Below are positions 28,453-36,667 of a DNA stretch of 64,000 nucleotides, one piece after another. Position 1 is the stretch's first letter, and every line of letters starts with the position of its first letter. The position numbers and the translations under genes are program-made. The notes beneath the pieces are model-generated. The model worked only from the letters and a program-made list of their open reading frames with translations, was not told the DNA's origin and did not search any database. This DNA comes from Hyphomicrobiales bacterium. Its GTDB lineage: Bacteria; Pseudomonadota; Alphaproteobacteria; Rhizobiales; Rhizobiaceae. The stretch covers positions 1 to 64,000 of the forward strand of contig UCGV01000010.1 in the NCBI GenBank assembly GCA_900471925.1, written 5' to 3'.

Positions 28453-28566
28453 GATTCAATATCCACAAGATATAGTAGCCCCGGCATTGACAAATGCCGG
28501 GGCTTATTTTTTGGGCGCTCCCTTCCCGAGGATTCCCTAACGAAGTATTGTTTTAAAACTTGATTC
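28453..28566. promoter_or_regulatory. cluster of three GANTC (CcrM) sites upstream of divL
   Basis: GATTC occurs at 28453-28457, 28531-28535 and 28562-28566, three sites in 114 bases between the ahcY and divL genes. GANTC is the target of the cell-cycle methyltransferase CcrM in alphaproteobacteria. Methylation-dependent promoter control of divL is a hypothesis. Confidence 0.4.
28478..28512 (+). terminator. rho-independent terminator after ahcY
   Basis: An 11-bp perfect stem GCCCCGGCATT / AATGCCGGGGC (28478-28488 and 28493-28503) with a GACA loop is followed by TTATTTTTT. It is 30 bases past the ahcY stop. Confidence 0.92.
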
Positions 28567-28649
28567 GTGGCTTCGGACCGCTCGGTTTTCCACGAAAATG
28601 GGATGTCTTGTCGTAATGCGGCACATTGAGGGACGGAGACAGACCGCCT

Positions 28650-31235
28650 ATGTCGGAAATGAAAAACAGTCTGCTCTGGCAGGCGGATGGTGGCGCTTAT
28701 GCTGCTGACCGTGCGCTTCAGGCGGACCAAGAATATAAGTTTGCCGCAGCTCCCGTGGCTGCAAGGCAAAGCCGTTGGTCTTTGGCACGTCTTGCAAAGC
28801 TGTGCGCTGCAAGCACCGCCGTTGTTATTCCCGCATGGCCGGTTCTGGCACAGGCAGCGAATGGCGTTAGCGCATCTGCGCGTCTGTTCACCTCCTCACA
28901 GGTCGTCGGCCTCTCCGTCGTCATCGGTGTGATTTCGGCCGCTCTGCTTTCGACGCTCTGGCTGGTACGCCAGCGCGGAAATCTCGAAAACGAAAGCCGC
29001 GAGATCCGTTCGGCGCTTTCGGATGCGCAGCAGCGCATATCACAATATCAGGCGCTGATCGCCGACAAGAACCGTCGTATCGTCATCTGGGATGGTGTGG
29101 CCCGGCCGGAACTGCTCGGCCAGCTGCCGCCCGAAACTGGCGCGCCTCAGGACAATGAATTCCTCGCCTTCGGCCTCTGGCTCAAGGCACGCTCGGCATC
29201 CGAGCTGGAGCGGGCCATCGGCCGCCTTCGCGAGCAGGCCGAAAGTTTCGACATGGTGGTCGAGACAATCCGCGACGAAGTGCTTGAGGCCCAAGGCCGG
29301 GTTTCCGGCGGCCGCGCCTTCGTTCGTTTCGTCGCGCTCAACAATCTGCGCGCCGAACTCGCCGAATTGAAGATCGAGCGCGATCGATTGATGACGTCGA
29401 TTTCTGCGTTCCAGAGCATGCTCGACGCCATCGACATGCCCGCCTGGCAGCGCGACAGCGCCGGCCGCCTGACTTGGGTAAACCATGCTTATGGCGATGC
29501 CGTCGAAGCGCAATCACCCGGCCAGGCCGTCAACGAGGGCCGCGAGATACTGACGACGATCGCACGGGAGCGCATCCGCGCCACCGCAACACCGGAATCA
29601 CCGTTTCACGACACGATCTCGACCGTGGTGCGCGGCAACCGTACCTTCTTCGACGTCGTCGATGTGAAGGTACCCAGCGGTTCGGCCGGCATTGCCGTCG
29701 ATGTCTCCGATGTAGAGGCTGTGCGTGCCGAGCTGGAGCGGACACTCAAGAGCCATGCCGAGACGCTCGATCATCTGGCAACCCCGGTTGCGATCTTTGA
29801 TGGCGACCGCCGGCTGCAGTTTTACAATCAAGCCTTCGTTTCGCTGTGGGAACTCGATATCTCGTTCCTCGAAAGCAAGCCTGACAACAGCGAGCTTCTC
29901 GAGCGCCTTCGCGCCGCCAAGAAGCTGCCCGATCAGCTGAGCTGGAAATCGTGGAAGGAAACGGCGCTTTCCGTCTATCGCTCGCTCGACACGCAATCCG
30001 ATCTCTGGCACCTGCCAAACGGCCAGACGCTTCGCGTCTTTGCCACGGCGCATCCGCAAGGCGGCGCAACCTGGGTATTCGAGAACCTGACCGAACAGGT
30101 CGATCTCGAGACGCGTTACAACACTTTGGTCAAGGTGCAGGGCGAAACGATCGACCATCTGTCGGAAGGCGTCGCGGTCTTCGGGCCTGACGGTCGTATT
30201 CGCCTTTCCAACCCCGCCTTCCGGGCGCTCTGGGGCGTTACCGAAGCGGAGGCCAAGCCCGGCACCCATATCCGTGCCATCGGCGAAGCCTGTGCCCCAT
30301 CCTATGACCAGCCGGACGGCTGGAAGACATTTGCCGAGCTGATCACCAGCTTCGACGACGAACGCCGTTCCAGCCAGGGAACGCTGGAGCTCCTGTCCGG
30401 TCTGGTGCTCGATTTCGCCGTCATCCCGCTGCCGAACGCTCAGACCATGCTGACCTTCGTCAACATGACCGACAGCGTTCGCGCCGAACGGGCGCTCACG
30501 GAAAAGAACGAGGCGTTGCGCAAGGCGGATGAGCTGAAGAACGATTTCGTTCAACACGTCTCCTACGAGCTGCGCTCGCCGCTGACGAACATTATCGGCT
30601 TCACCGATCTGCTGCGCACGCCGGGCGTCGGTCCGCTGAACGAGCGACAGGCCGAGTATATCGACCATATCGCCACCTCGTCCTCGGTGCTGCTGACACT
30701 TGTCAACGACATCCTGGATCTCGCGACCGTCGATGCCGGCATCATGCGGCTGAACTATGCGGAAATCGATCTTGCGGAGCTGCTCGACGACGTCTCGATG
30801 CAGATCGCCGACCGGCTGCAGGAAAGCGGTGTATCGCTCGAGATAACGGCACCCGCCTATCTCGGCTCGATCGTCGCCGATCCCCAGCGCCTGAAGCAGA
30901 TATTGCTGAAGCTTCTGGCAAACGCTGCCAATTTCTCGCCCGAAGGTGCGTCGATTGCGCTGGAATGCCGTCGCGAAGGTACGGATTTTGTCTTCTCCGT
31001 GCGGGATCGCGGTCCTGGCATTTCGCCTGACATGGTGGCTACCGTCTTCGACCGTTTCGCAACCGGCGCGAAGAGCGGAAAGCGCGGCGGTGCCGGGCTC
31101 GGTCTTTCGATCGTCGACAGTTTCGTCAGCCTGCACAATGGCGAAGTCAGCATCGACAGCGAGCCTGGAAGGGGGACGACGGTGACCTGCCGCATCCCGT
31201 CCATCAACCTGCCGCATTCCGTCGCCGCCGAATGA
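28650..31235 (+). CDS. divL: DivL-type cell-cycle histidine pseudo-kinase
   Basis: 861-residue membrane-anchored sensor with two hydrophobic segments at ~50-70 and ~90-110. About 170 residues of coiled/helical sequence follow, then at least three PAS-like repeats (FQSMLDAIDMPAWQRD, ETLDHLATPVAIFDGDRR, ETIDHLSEGVAVFGPDGR). The kinase core comes last. The H-box reads FVQHVSYELRSPLTNI, with Tyr639 in place of the phospho-acceptor histidine. That is the hallmark of DivL, which modulates CckA and so CtrA phosphorylation. The ATPase half is intact (LLKLLANAANFSPEG, DRGPGIS, GAGLGLSIVDSF). The start is ATG 28650; ATG 28659 is also possible. Its TGA overlaps the ATG of the tsaE-amgK gene. Confidence 0.88.
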   Translation: MSEMKNSLLWQADGGAYAADRALQADQEYKFAAAPVAARQSRWSLARLAKLCAASTAVVIPAWPVLAQAANGVSASARLFTSSQVVGLSVVIGVISAALLSTLWLVRQRGNLENESREIRSALSDAQQRISQYQALIADKNRRIVIWDGVARPELLGQLPPETGAPQDNEFLAFGLWLKARSASELERAIGRLREQAESFDMVVETIRDEVLEAQGRVSGGRAFVRFVALNNLRAELAELKIERDRLMTSISAFQSMLDAIDMPAWQRDSAGRLTWVNHAYGDAVEAQSPGQAVNEGREILTTIARERIRATATPESPFHDTISTVVRGNRTFFDVVDVKVPSGSAGIAVDVSDVEAVRAELERTLKSHAETLDHLATPVAIFDGDRRLQFYNQAFVSLWELDISFLESKPDNSELLERLRAAKKLPDQLSWKSWKETALSVYRSLDTQSDLWHLPNGQTLRVFATAHPQGGATWVFENLTEQVDLETRYNTLVKVQGETIDHLSEGVAVFGPDGRIRLSNPAFRALWGVTEAEAKPGTHIRAIGEACAPSYDQPDGWKTFAELITSFDDERRSSQGTLELLSGLVLDFAVIPLPNAQTMLTFVNMTDSVRAERALTEKNEALRKADELKNDFVQHVSYELRSPLTNIIGFTDLLRTPGVGPLNERQAEYIDHIATSSSVLLTLVNDILDLATVDAGIMRLNYAEIDLAELLDDVSMQIADRLQESGVSLEITAPAYLGSIVADPQRLKQILLKLLANAANFSPEGASIALECRREGTDFVFSVRDRGPGISPDMVATVFDRFATGAKSGKRGGAGLGLSIVDSFVSLHNGEVSIDSEPGRGTTVTCRIPSINLPHSVAAE

Positions 31236-32743
31236 CGCAGGGCGACGTCATCTCGCTTTTCCTGGAAGACGAGTCGGCGACCCTGCGCCTCGGGAACGAT
31301 CTGGCGCTGGCGCTGAAGGCCGGCGATTGCCTTGCTCTTTCAGGCGATCTCGGTGCCGGAAAATCCTCGCTGGCACGCTCTTTCCTACGCACGATGGCGG
31401 ATGATGACGGGCTGGAGGTTCCGAGCCCGACCTTCACGCTGGTGCAATCCTACGAGCTGCGCATTCCCGTCTCGCATTTCGATCTCTACCGGCTCGGCGA
31501 CGCCTCGGAACTGACCGAACTCGGTTTCGACGAGGCGCTCGAAACAGGCATCTGCATCGTCGAGTGGCCCGAGATGGCAGAAGGCGAATTGCCGTCGTCA
31601 CGCATCTCCCTGAAGCTGGAACACGAAGGTACTGGCCGTCGCGCAACGATAGCGGCGCCGAGCAACGCGGCAAGCCGTATCCACCGCGTGCTTGCAATCC
31701 GGAAGTTCCTGACGAATGCCGGTTACGGTGATGTCCAGCGACGTTTCCTGACGGGAGACGCCTCGGTTCGAGCCTATGAATATTTCCGTCTCAGCGACGG
31801 TACCCGGAAAATCCTCATGGATTGGCGACCGCCTCCGGAGGGACCGCCGATCTATGACGGCAAGCCCTATCCGAAGGTCGCGCATCTGGCGCAGGACGCC
31901 TATCCTTTCGTTGCGATCGCCGACGCGCTGCGGGAGCGTGGTTTTGCCACGCCTGAAATCGAGAGGGTCGATTACGAACAGGGTATTCTGCTGATTGAAG
32001 ATCTCGGCACCGAAGGCGTTGTCGATGAAGAAGGCCGGCCGATCATCGAGCGCTACCGCGAAAGCGTTGGCTGCCTTGCTCATCTTCATTCCATGCAGAT
32101 CCCACAGGATATTGCGGTTTCACCGACGCATACGCATCACATTCCGGATTTCGACCGCACTGCGATGAAAATGGAAGTGCGGCTCGTGCTTGACTGGCAC
32201 ATTGCCTGGAAGCGCGGTACAGGGCCGACGGACGCCGAGCGCGACGAATATCTGGCGATCTGGGATCATCTGATCGACCAGTTGCAATCAACCGAAAAGA
32301 ACCTGCTGCTGCGCGACTTCCATTCGCCCAATATCATCTGGCGCGAGCAGGAGAGCGGTATCCGCAAGATCGGCCTGATCGATTTCCAGGATGCGATGAT
32401 CGGGCCGACGGCCTACGATCTCGCCTCCATCGTCCAGGATGCGCGCGTTACGATCGAACCTGATCTTTTCTGGCAGCTGATGGACGACTATCTCTCGTTG
32501 CGGCGCGCGCAAGGCGGTTTCGACGAAGCCGAATTCATGAAAGCATGGGCCATCATGTCGGCGCAGCGCAACTGCAAGCTTGCCGGCCTCTGGGTGCGGC
32601 TCCTGCAGCGCGACGGTAAACCCGGCTATCTTCAGCATATGCCACGCACGCTTACCTATCTTAAAGTGGCGCTGGAACACGAGGCACTTGCCCCCTTGCG
32701 CGAATGGTGCACAAGGACTGGAATACTGCCAGTCGAATCATAA
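31232..32743 (+). CDS. TsaE / AmgK-like kinase fusion protein
   Basis: 503-residue two-domain protein. Residues 1-~150 are TsaE, the ATPase needed for t6A tRNA modification (Walker A SGDLGAGKSSLARSFL; PSPTFTLVQSYE; HFDLYRLGD). Residues ~165-503 are an aminoglycoside-phosphotransferase-fold kinase with LLIEDLGTEG, the catalytic loop LLRDFHSPNIIW and the metal motif LIDFQDAMIGP. This matches AmgK, the anomeric kinase for N-acetylmuramate/N-acetylglucosamine. The partner enzyme MurU is encoded 12 bases downstream, which supports the AmgK reading. The start overlaps divL by four bases. Stand-alone TsaE and AmgK are the norm in many bacteria. Confidence 0.88.
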   Translation: MTQGDVISLFLEDESATLRLGNDLALALKAGDCLALSGDLGAGKSSLARSFLRTMADDDGLEVPSPTFTLVQSYELRIPVSHFDLYRLGDASELTELGFDEALETGICIVEWPEMAEGELPSSRISLKLEHEGTGRRATIAAPSNAASRIHRVLAIRKFLTNAGYGDVQRRFLTGDASVRAYEYFRLSDGTRKILMDWRPPPEGPPIYDGKPYPKVAHLAQDAYPFVAIADALRERGFATPEIERVDYEQGILLIEDLGTEGVVDEEGRPIIERYRESVGCLAHLHSMQIPQDIAVSPTHTHHIPDFDRTAMKMEVRLVLDWHIAWKRGTGPTDAERDEYLAIWDHLIDQLQSTEKNLLLRDFHSPNIIWREQESGIRKIGLIDFQDAMIGPTAYDLASIVQDARVTIEPDLFWQLMDDYLSLRRAQGGFDEAEFMKAWAIMSAQRNCKLAGLWVRLLQRDGKPGYLQHMPRTLTYLKVALEHEALAPLREWCTRTGILPVES

Positions 32744-32755
32744 ATCCGGACCAGC

Positions 32756-33487
32756 ATGACCGTCAGACAAGCCATGGTACTGGCTGCGGGCCTCGGAACC
32801 CGTATGCGCCCGATCACCAATACGATTCCGAAACCTCTGGTGAAAATCGGCGGAAAGCCGATGATCGACTATACGCTGGATTCGCTCGTAGAAGCCGGGG
32901 TCGAGCGGGCGGCCGTCAATGTCCACCATTTCGCAGACCAGATGGAAGCGCATCTGCAAGACTATCGTGGGCTCGATATTCTCATCTCCGATGAGCGCGG
33001 TGAATTGATGAATTCCGGCGGGGGCCTGGCGAAAGGTCTGAAGCTGCTCGATCGTGAATTGGTGTTCGTCATGAATGCCGACCTTTTCTGGATCGGCGAG
33101 CCGGCTGACCGGCCGAGCAACCTTCGACGCTTAGCCGGATTCTTCGATGCCGAGCGCATGGACATGGCGCTGCTCTGCGTGCGCATCGAACATACGACCG
33201 GCCATAATGGCAAAAACGATTTCAGCCTCGCTGCCGATGGGCGATTGACGCGCTATCGCGACGATCCCTCCAACCCGGTCGTCTATGCCGGGGCCATCGT
33301 CATGAGCCCCGCGTTGCTCGACGACGCACCCCAAGACGCTTTCAACCTCAATATATATTTCGACAAGGCGATTGCCCGCGGCCGCCTTTTCGGCATGATG
33401 ATGGAAGGCCATTGGCTGACAGTCGGCACCCCTGATGCGATCGACGACGCGGAGGAGACGATCCGGCGGTTCCGGACGTTTGCGTGA
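32756..33487 (+). CDS. murU: N-acetylmuramate-1-phosphate uridylyltransferase (MurU-like)
   Basis: 243-residue sugar nucleotidyltransferase. The signature is LAAGLGTRMRPITNTIPKPL, followed by the nucleotide-sugar-binding VMNADLFW and VGTPDAIDDAE near the C-terminus. It lacks the left-handed helix acyltransferase domain of GlmU-like enzymes, as MurU does. In the peptidoglycan-recycling bypass AmgK makes MurNAc-1-phosphate and MurU converts it to UDP-MurNAc, bypassing de novo MurA/MurB and so the fosfomycin target. The adjacent AmgK-like domain is the main reason for this name; a generic NDP-sugar pyrophosphorylase is the fallback. Confidence 0.82.
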   Translation: MTVRQAMVLAAGLGTRMRPITNTIPKPLVKIGGKPMIDYTLDSLVEAGVERAAVNVHHFADQMEAHLQDYRGLDILISDERGELMNSGGGLAKGLKLLDRELVFVMNADLFWIGEPADRPSNLRRLAGFFDAERMDMALLCVRIEHTTGHNGKNDFSLAADGRLTRYRDDPSNPVVYAGAIVMSPALLDDAPQDAFNLNIYFDKAIARGRLFGMMMEGHWLTVGTPDAIDDAEETIRRFRTFA

Positions 33488-33490
33488 GAT

Positions 33491-36400
33491 ATGGCGGAAC
33501 GATACCGGCCACGCATTCTGACGATCCCTGCAGGCCTTCCCTTCCTGAAGACGCTGGCGGCTTCGCTCTGTGACGGGCGTCTGACGCCGCTTTTCCGACA
33601 TGATCCCGCCGATCCGCTTTCGCTCGCCAAGGTGACGATCTATCTGCCGACGCGCCGCGCAGTGCGCGTGTTGCGCTCTGAATTCGTCGATCTGCTTGGC
33701 GGCCGCTCGGCCATCCTGCCGGTTATTCGGCCACTCGGAGAGACGGATGATGACAGCGGTTATTTCGACGAAGCGCTGCCGGCGACGATCGATCTTGCGC
33801 AGCCGCTTTCCAACACGGCCCGTCTGCTGGAACTGGCGCGGCTGATTCTTGCCTGGCGCAACAAGCTTCCGGAGATCGTCCGGCATATCCATTCGGAATC
33901 ACCGCTCGTCGCCCCCGCAAGCCCTGCGGACGCCATCTGGCTCGCCCGCAATTTGGCGGAACTGATCGATTCGATCGAAACCGAGGATCTCGCATGGTCG
34001 GAGCTTGGCAAGCTCGAAACGGGCGATTATGCGGCTTGGTGGCAACTGACGGCGGAATTTCTGCAGATCGCCAGCGCCTTCTGGCCGGAACGCCTGACCG
34101 AGCTTGGCCGCTCCTCACCCGCTCGCCATCGCAACGCCATTCTGCGCGCCGAGGCTGGGCGGCTTTCGATGGCGAAGCCTGGCGGGCCGATCATTATCGC
34201 CGGCTCGACGGGGTCGCTGCCGGCCACGGCCGATCTCATCGGTGCGGTGGCCAGTCTGCCTGAAGGCGTGATCGTGCTGCCCGGGCTGGACCTTTCTATG
34301 CCGGAGGAACATTGGCGCCTGGTCGCGCCCGATCTCCTGCCTAGTCAAAGAGCCAATCCGGCAAGCCGCACGCATCCGCAGTATGGTCTTTCCATGTTGC
34401 TGAAGCGGCTGAAGCTCACCCGCGAGGATGTGCAGCCGATCGAAGATGCGGAAGCGGATCTGCGTTCACGCGCCGAAGTGCTCTCGCGGGCGCTGACACC
34501 ATCGGAAGCGACGAGCGGCTGGGGTGACTGGAAGAAGAACCTGCCGGGAGGAACCGTTGACGCCGCGTTCGCGCACGTCTCGATGATCGAGGCTGCGAAT
34601 GAGCGCGAGGAGGCGACGGCCATTGCCGTTGCCTTGCGGCTTGCACTGGAACAACCGGGCAGAGAAGGCGAGAGCCGTGCGGCATTGATTACGCCGGATC
34701 GCAATCTGGCGCGCCGCGTCATGGCGGAGCTTTCGCGCTTCGGCATCCTCGCCGACGATTCAGCCGGTACGCCGCTATCGGCAACACAGCAGGGCACATT
34801 GCTGCAACTGCTTTTGGAAGCGACGCTGCGCCCCGGCGATCCTGTTGCCCTCGTTTCGCTGCTCAAACATCCGCTAGCGCGCTTCGGACTGGAACAGGGC
34901 TTTCTGACCTCAGCAGTCGAAGCGCTGGAATTGCTGGCAATGCGAGGCGGCGTGGCGGAAGTGGATGCAGGATCCCTCGCAGCCCTGCTCGATCATCAGC
35001 TTTCCGAACAGGCGCTCAACCGGCACGCGCCGGTCTGGCGAAGATCGTTGCCAGCGGCGGCGGCAGATATGGCACGCACGCTCGCGCAACAGGTCGAACG
35101 CGCCCTCGAGCCGCTGGTACAGCATAAGCGGGATGCCGACGCGCCGGCGCTGGTCTTCACACTGTCGCAGTGGGCTGAACGGACGGGCCGCGCGTTGGAG
35201 CGCGTGGCAGCAGACGAGCGCGGCAATCTGGCGGGTCTCTGGTCCGGCGAAGCTGGTGACGCCCTGGCGAGCCTGCTTGGCGAAGTCATCGACACCGATG
35301 GCCAGATGGAAGCAAACGGACCGCAATGGATCGATATCATGGTGGCACTTTCTGCCGGCCATGCTGTCAAACCCGGCGCGCTAAGCCACCCTCGCCTCTT
35401 CATCTTCGGTACGCTGGAAGCGCGGCTGCAGAATGTCGATACGCTGATCCTTGGCAGCCTCAATGAAGGATCATGGCCAGGACAGACGGCCAACAATCCC
35501 TTCGTGTCACGGATGATGAAAACGGAGATCGGGCTGGAGCCGCCGGAACGGCGCATTGGCCAGCTGGCGCATGATTTCGAGATGGCGAATGGGACGCGCC
35601 ACCTGATCTATTCGCGCGCGCTGCGTCAGGGCTCGACGCCAACCGTTGCCTCCCGGTGGCTGCAACGGCTGCTGGCGCTCGGTGGGGAGGATTTCGAAGA
35701 GCAGTTGCGCGAGCGGGGTACGTGCTTCGTTCACTGGGCAAACCAGATCGATCTCGGCGACAGCCAGGCACCGGCGCAGAGACCATCTCCGAAGCCGCCA
35801 CGGGGTCTGCAGCCGAAATCCTATTCTTTCAGCGAGGTCGGGCGGCTGCGCCGCGACCCCTACGCAATTTACGCACGGCGCGTGCTGCGGCTCGACCCGG
35901 TCGATCCGTTCAATCGTGATCCGGGTGCGGCGGAACGCGGAACGCTCTATCACAAGATCATCGACCGTTTCGTCCGCGAGGGCCATATCGCGGGAACGCC
36001 TGATGCGGCAGCGGCCATGGAGACCATCCTGAGCGAGCTCTTTGATATGGAGAGCCTGCCATCGCATATCGATGCCGTCTGGCGGCCGCGTTTTCGTGAG
36101 GTGGCGCGAGCTTTCCTCAAATGGGAGGCCGGGCGACAGCCCGATGTACGCAAGCGACTGACGGAAGTGAGAGGCGGGGTCGAACTCGACGGGATCGATA
36201 TCCGGCTTACCGGCGTTGCCGACCGTATCGATATCAAGGGACCAAACGGCGCCGATATCATCGACTACAAGACCGGCTACAATCCCTCCCCGACGCAGGC
36301 GCGGGCGTTGCTCGACCCTCAGCTTGCGCTTGAAGCGGCGGCCCTCCAGGCCGGTGCTTTCCGCGATGCCGGCAGTCTCGTCCCGAATGATCTCCTGTAT

Positions 36401-36667
36401 GTCCGCCTCCGTCCGGGAAACCGCTTCCTGGTCGATAAGGTCAACAATGAGGAAGCGAATGGCGACAAGGCAAAATCGGCAATGCAGCTCGCCAAAGAAT
36501 CGATCGACCAGCTGGTAAAATTCGTCACCCTGCTGCAGTCGGGCGAAAGAGGATTTACCTCGCGGCTGATCCCTGCCCAGCAGTTCGATTTCGGCGGCGA
36601 CTACGATCATCTTGCCCGCGTTGCCGAATGGGCGACCGCCGATACGGATGGAGGTGGCGATGATTGA
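33491..36667 (+). CDS. addB: double-strand break repair protein AddB
   Basis: 1058-residue AddB subunit of the alphaproteobacterial AddAB helicase-nuclease, which resects double-strand breaks for RecA. The N-terminal half is an inactivated helicase-like region with pieces such as YLPTRRAVRVLRSEF and IIAGSTGSLPAT. The middle has LILGSLNEGSWPGQT. The C-terminal RecB-family nuclease domain contains AAERGTLYHKIIDRF and the catalytic DIIDYKTGYNPS. It begins three bases after murU and overlaps addA by eight bases. Confidence 0.95.
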   Translation: MAERYRPRILTIPAGLPFLKTLAASLCDGRLTPLFRHDPADPLSLAKVTIYLPTRRAVRVLRSEFVDLLGGRSAILPVIRPLGETDDDSGYFDEALPATIDLAQPLSNTARLLELARLILAWRNKLPEIVRHIHSESPLVAPASPADAIWLARNLAELIDSIETEDLAWSELGKLETGDYAAWWQLTAEFLQIASAFWPERLTELGRSSPARHRNAILRAEAGRLSMAKPGGPIIIAGSTGSLPATADLIGAVASLPEGVIVLPGLDLSMPEEHWRLVAPDLLPSQRANPASRTHPQYGLSMLLKRLKLTREDVQPIEDAEADLRSRAEVLSRALTPSEATSGWGDWKKNLPGGTVDAAFAHVSMIEAANEREEATAIAVALRLALEQPGREGESRAALITPDRNLARRVMAELSRFGILADDSAGTPLSATQQGTLLQLLLEATLRPGDPVALVSLLKHPLARFGLEQGFLTSAVEALELLAMRGGVAEVDAGSLAALLDHQLSEQALNRHAPVWRRSLPAAAADMARTLAQQVERALEPLVQHKRDADAPALVFTLSQWAERTGRALERVAADERGNLAGLWSGEAGDALASLLGEVIDTDGQMEANGPQWIDIMVALSAGHAVKPGALSHPRLFIFGTLEARLQNVDTLILGSLNEGSWPGQTANNPFVSRMMKTEIGLEPPERRIGQLAHDFEMANGTRHLIYSRALRQGSTPTVASRWLQRLLALGGEDFEEQLRERGTCFVHWANQIDLGDSQAPAQRPSPKPPRGLQPKSYSFSEVGRLRRDPYAIYARRVLRLDPVDPFNRDPGAAERGTLYHKIIDRFVREGHIAGTPDAAAAMETILSELFDMESLPSHIDAVWRPRFREVARAFLKWEAGRQPDVRKRLTEVRGGVELDGIDIRLTGVADRIDIKGPNGADIIDYKTGYNPSPTQARALLDPQLALEAAALQAGAFRDAGSLVPNDLLYVRLRPGNRFLVDKVNNEEANGDKAKSAMQLAKESIDQLVKFVTLLQSGERGFTSRLIPAQQFDFGGDYDHLARVAEWATADTDGGGDD

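Noticed and set aside
26945..28468. 507-codon minus-strand open frame over ahcY
   Set aside because: Shadow of a strongly codon-biased gene; repetitive acidic and Gly-rich translation with no recognisable domain, and it crosses the ahcY terminator.
29598..31217. 539-codon minus-strand open frame over divL
   Set aside because: Antisense shadow; the plus strand has PAS and kinase motifs and coupled starts.
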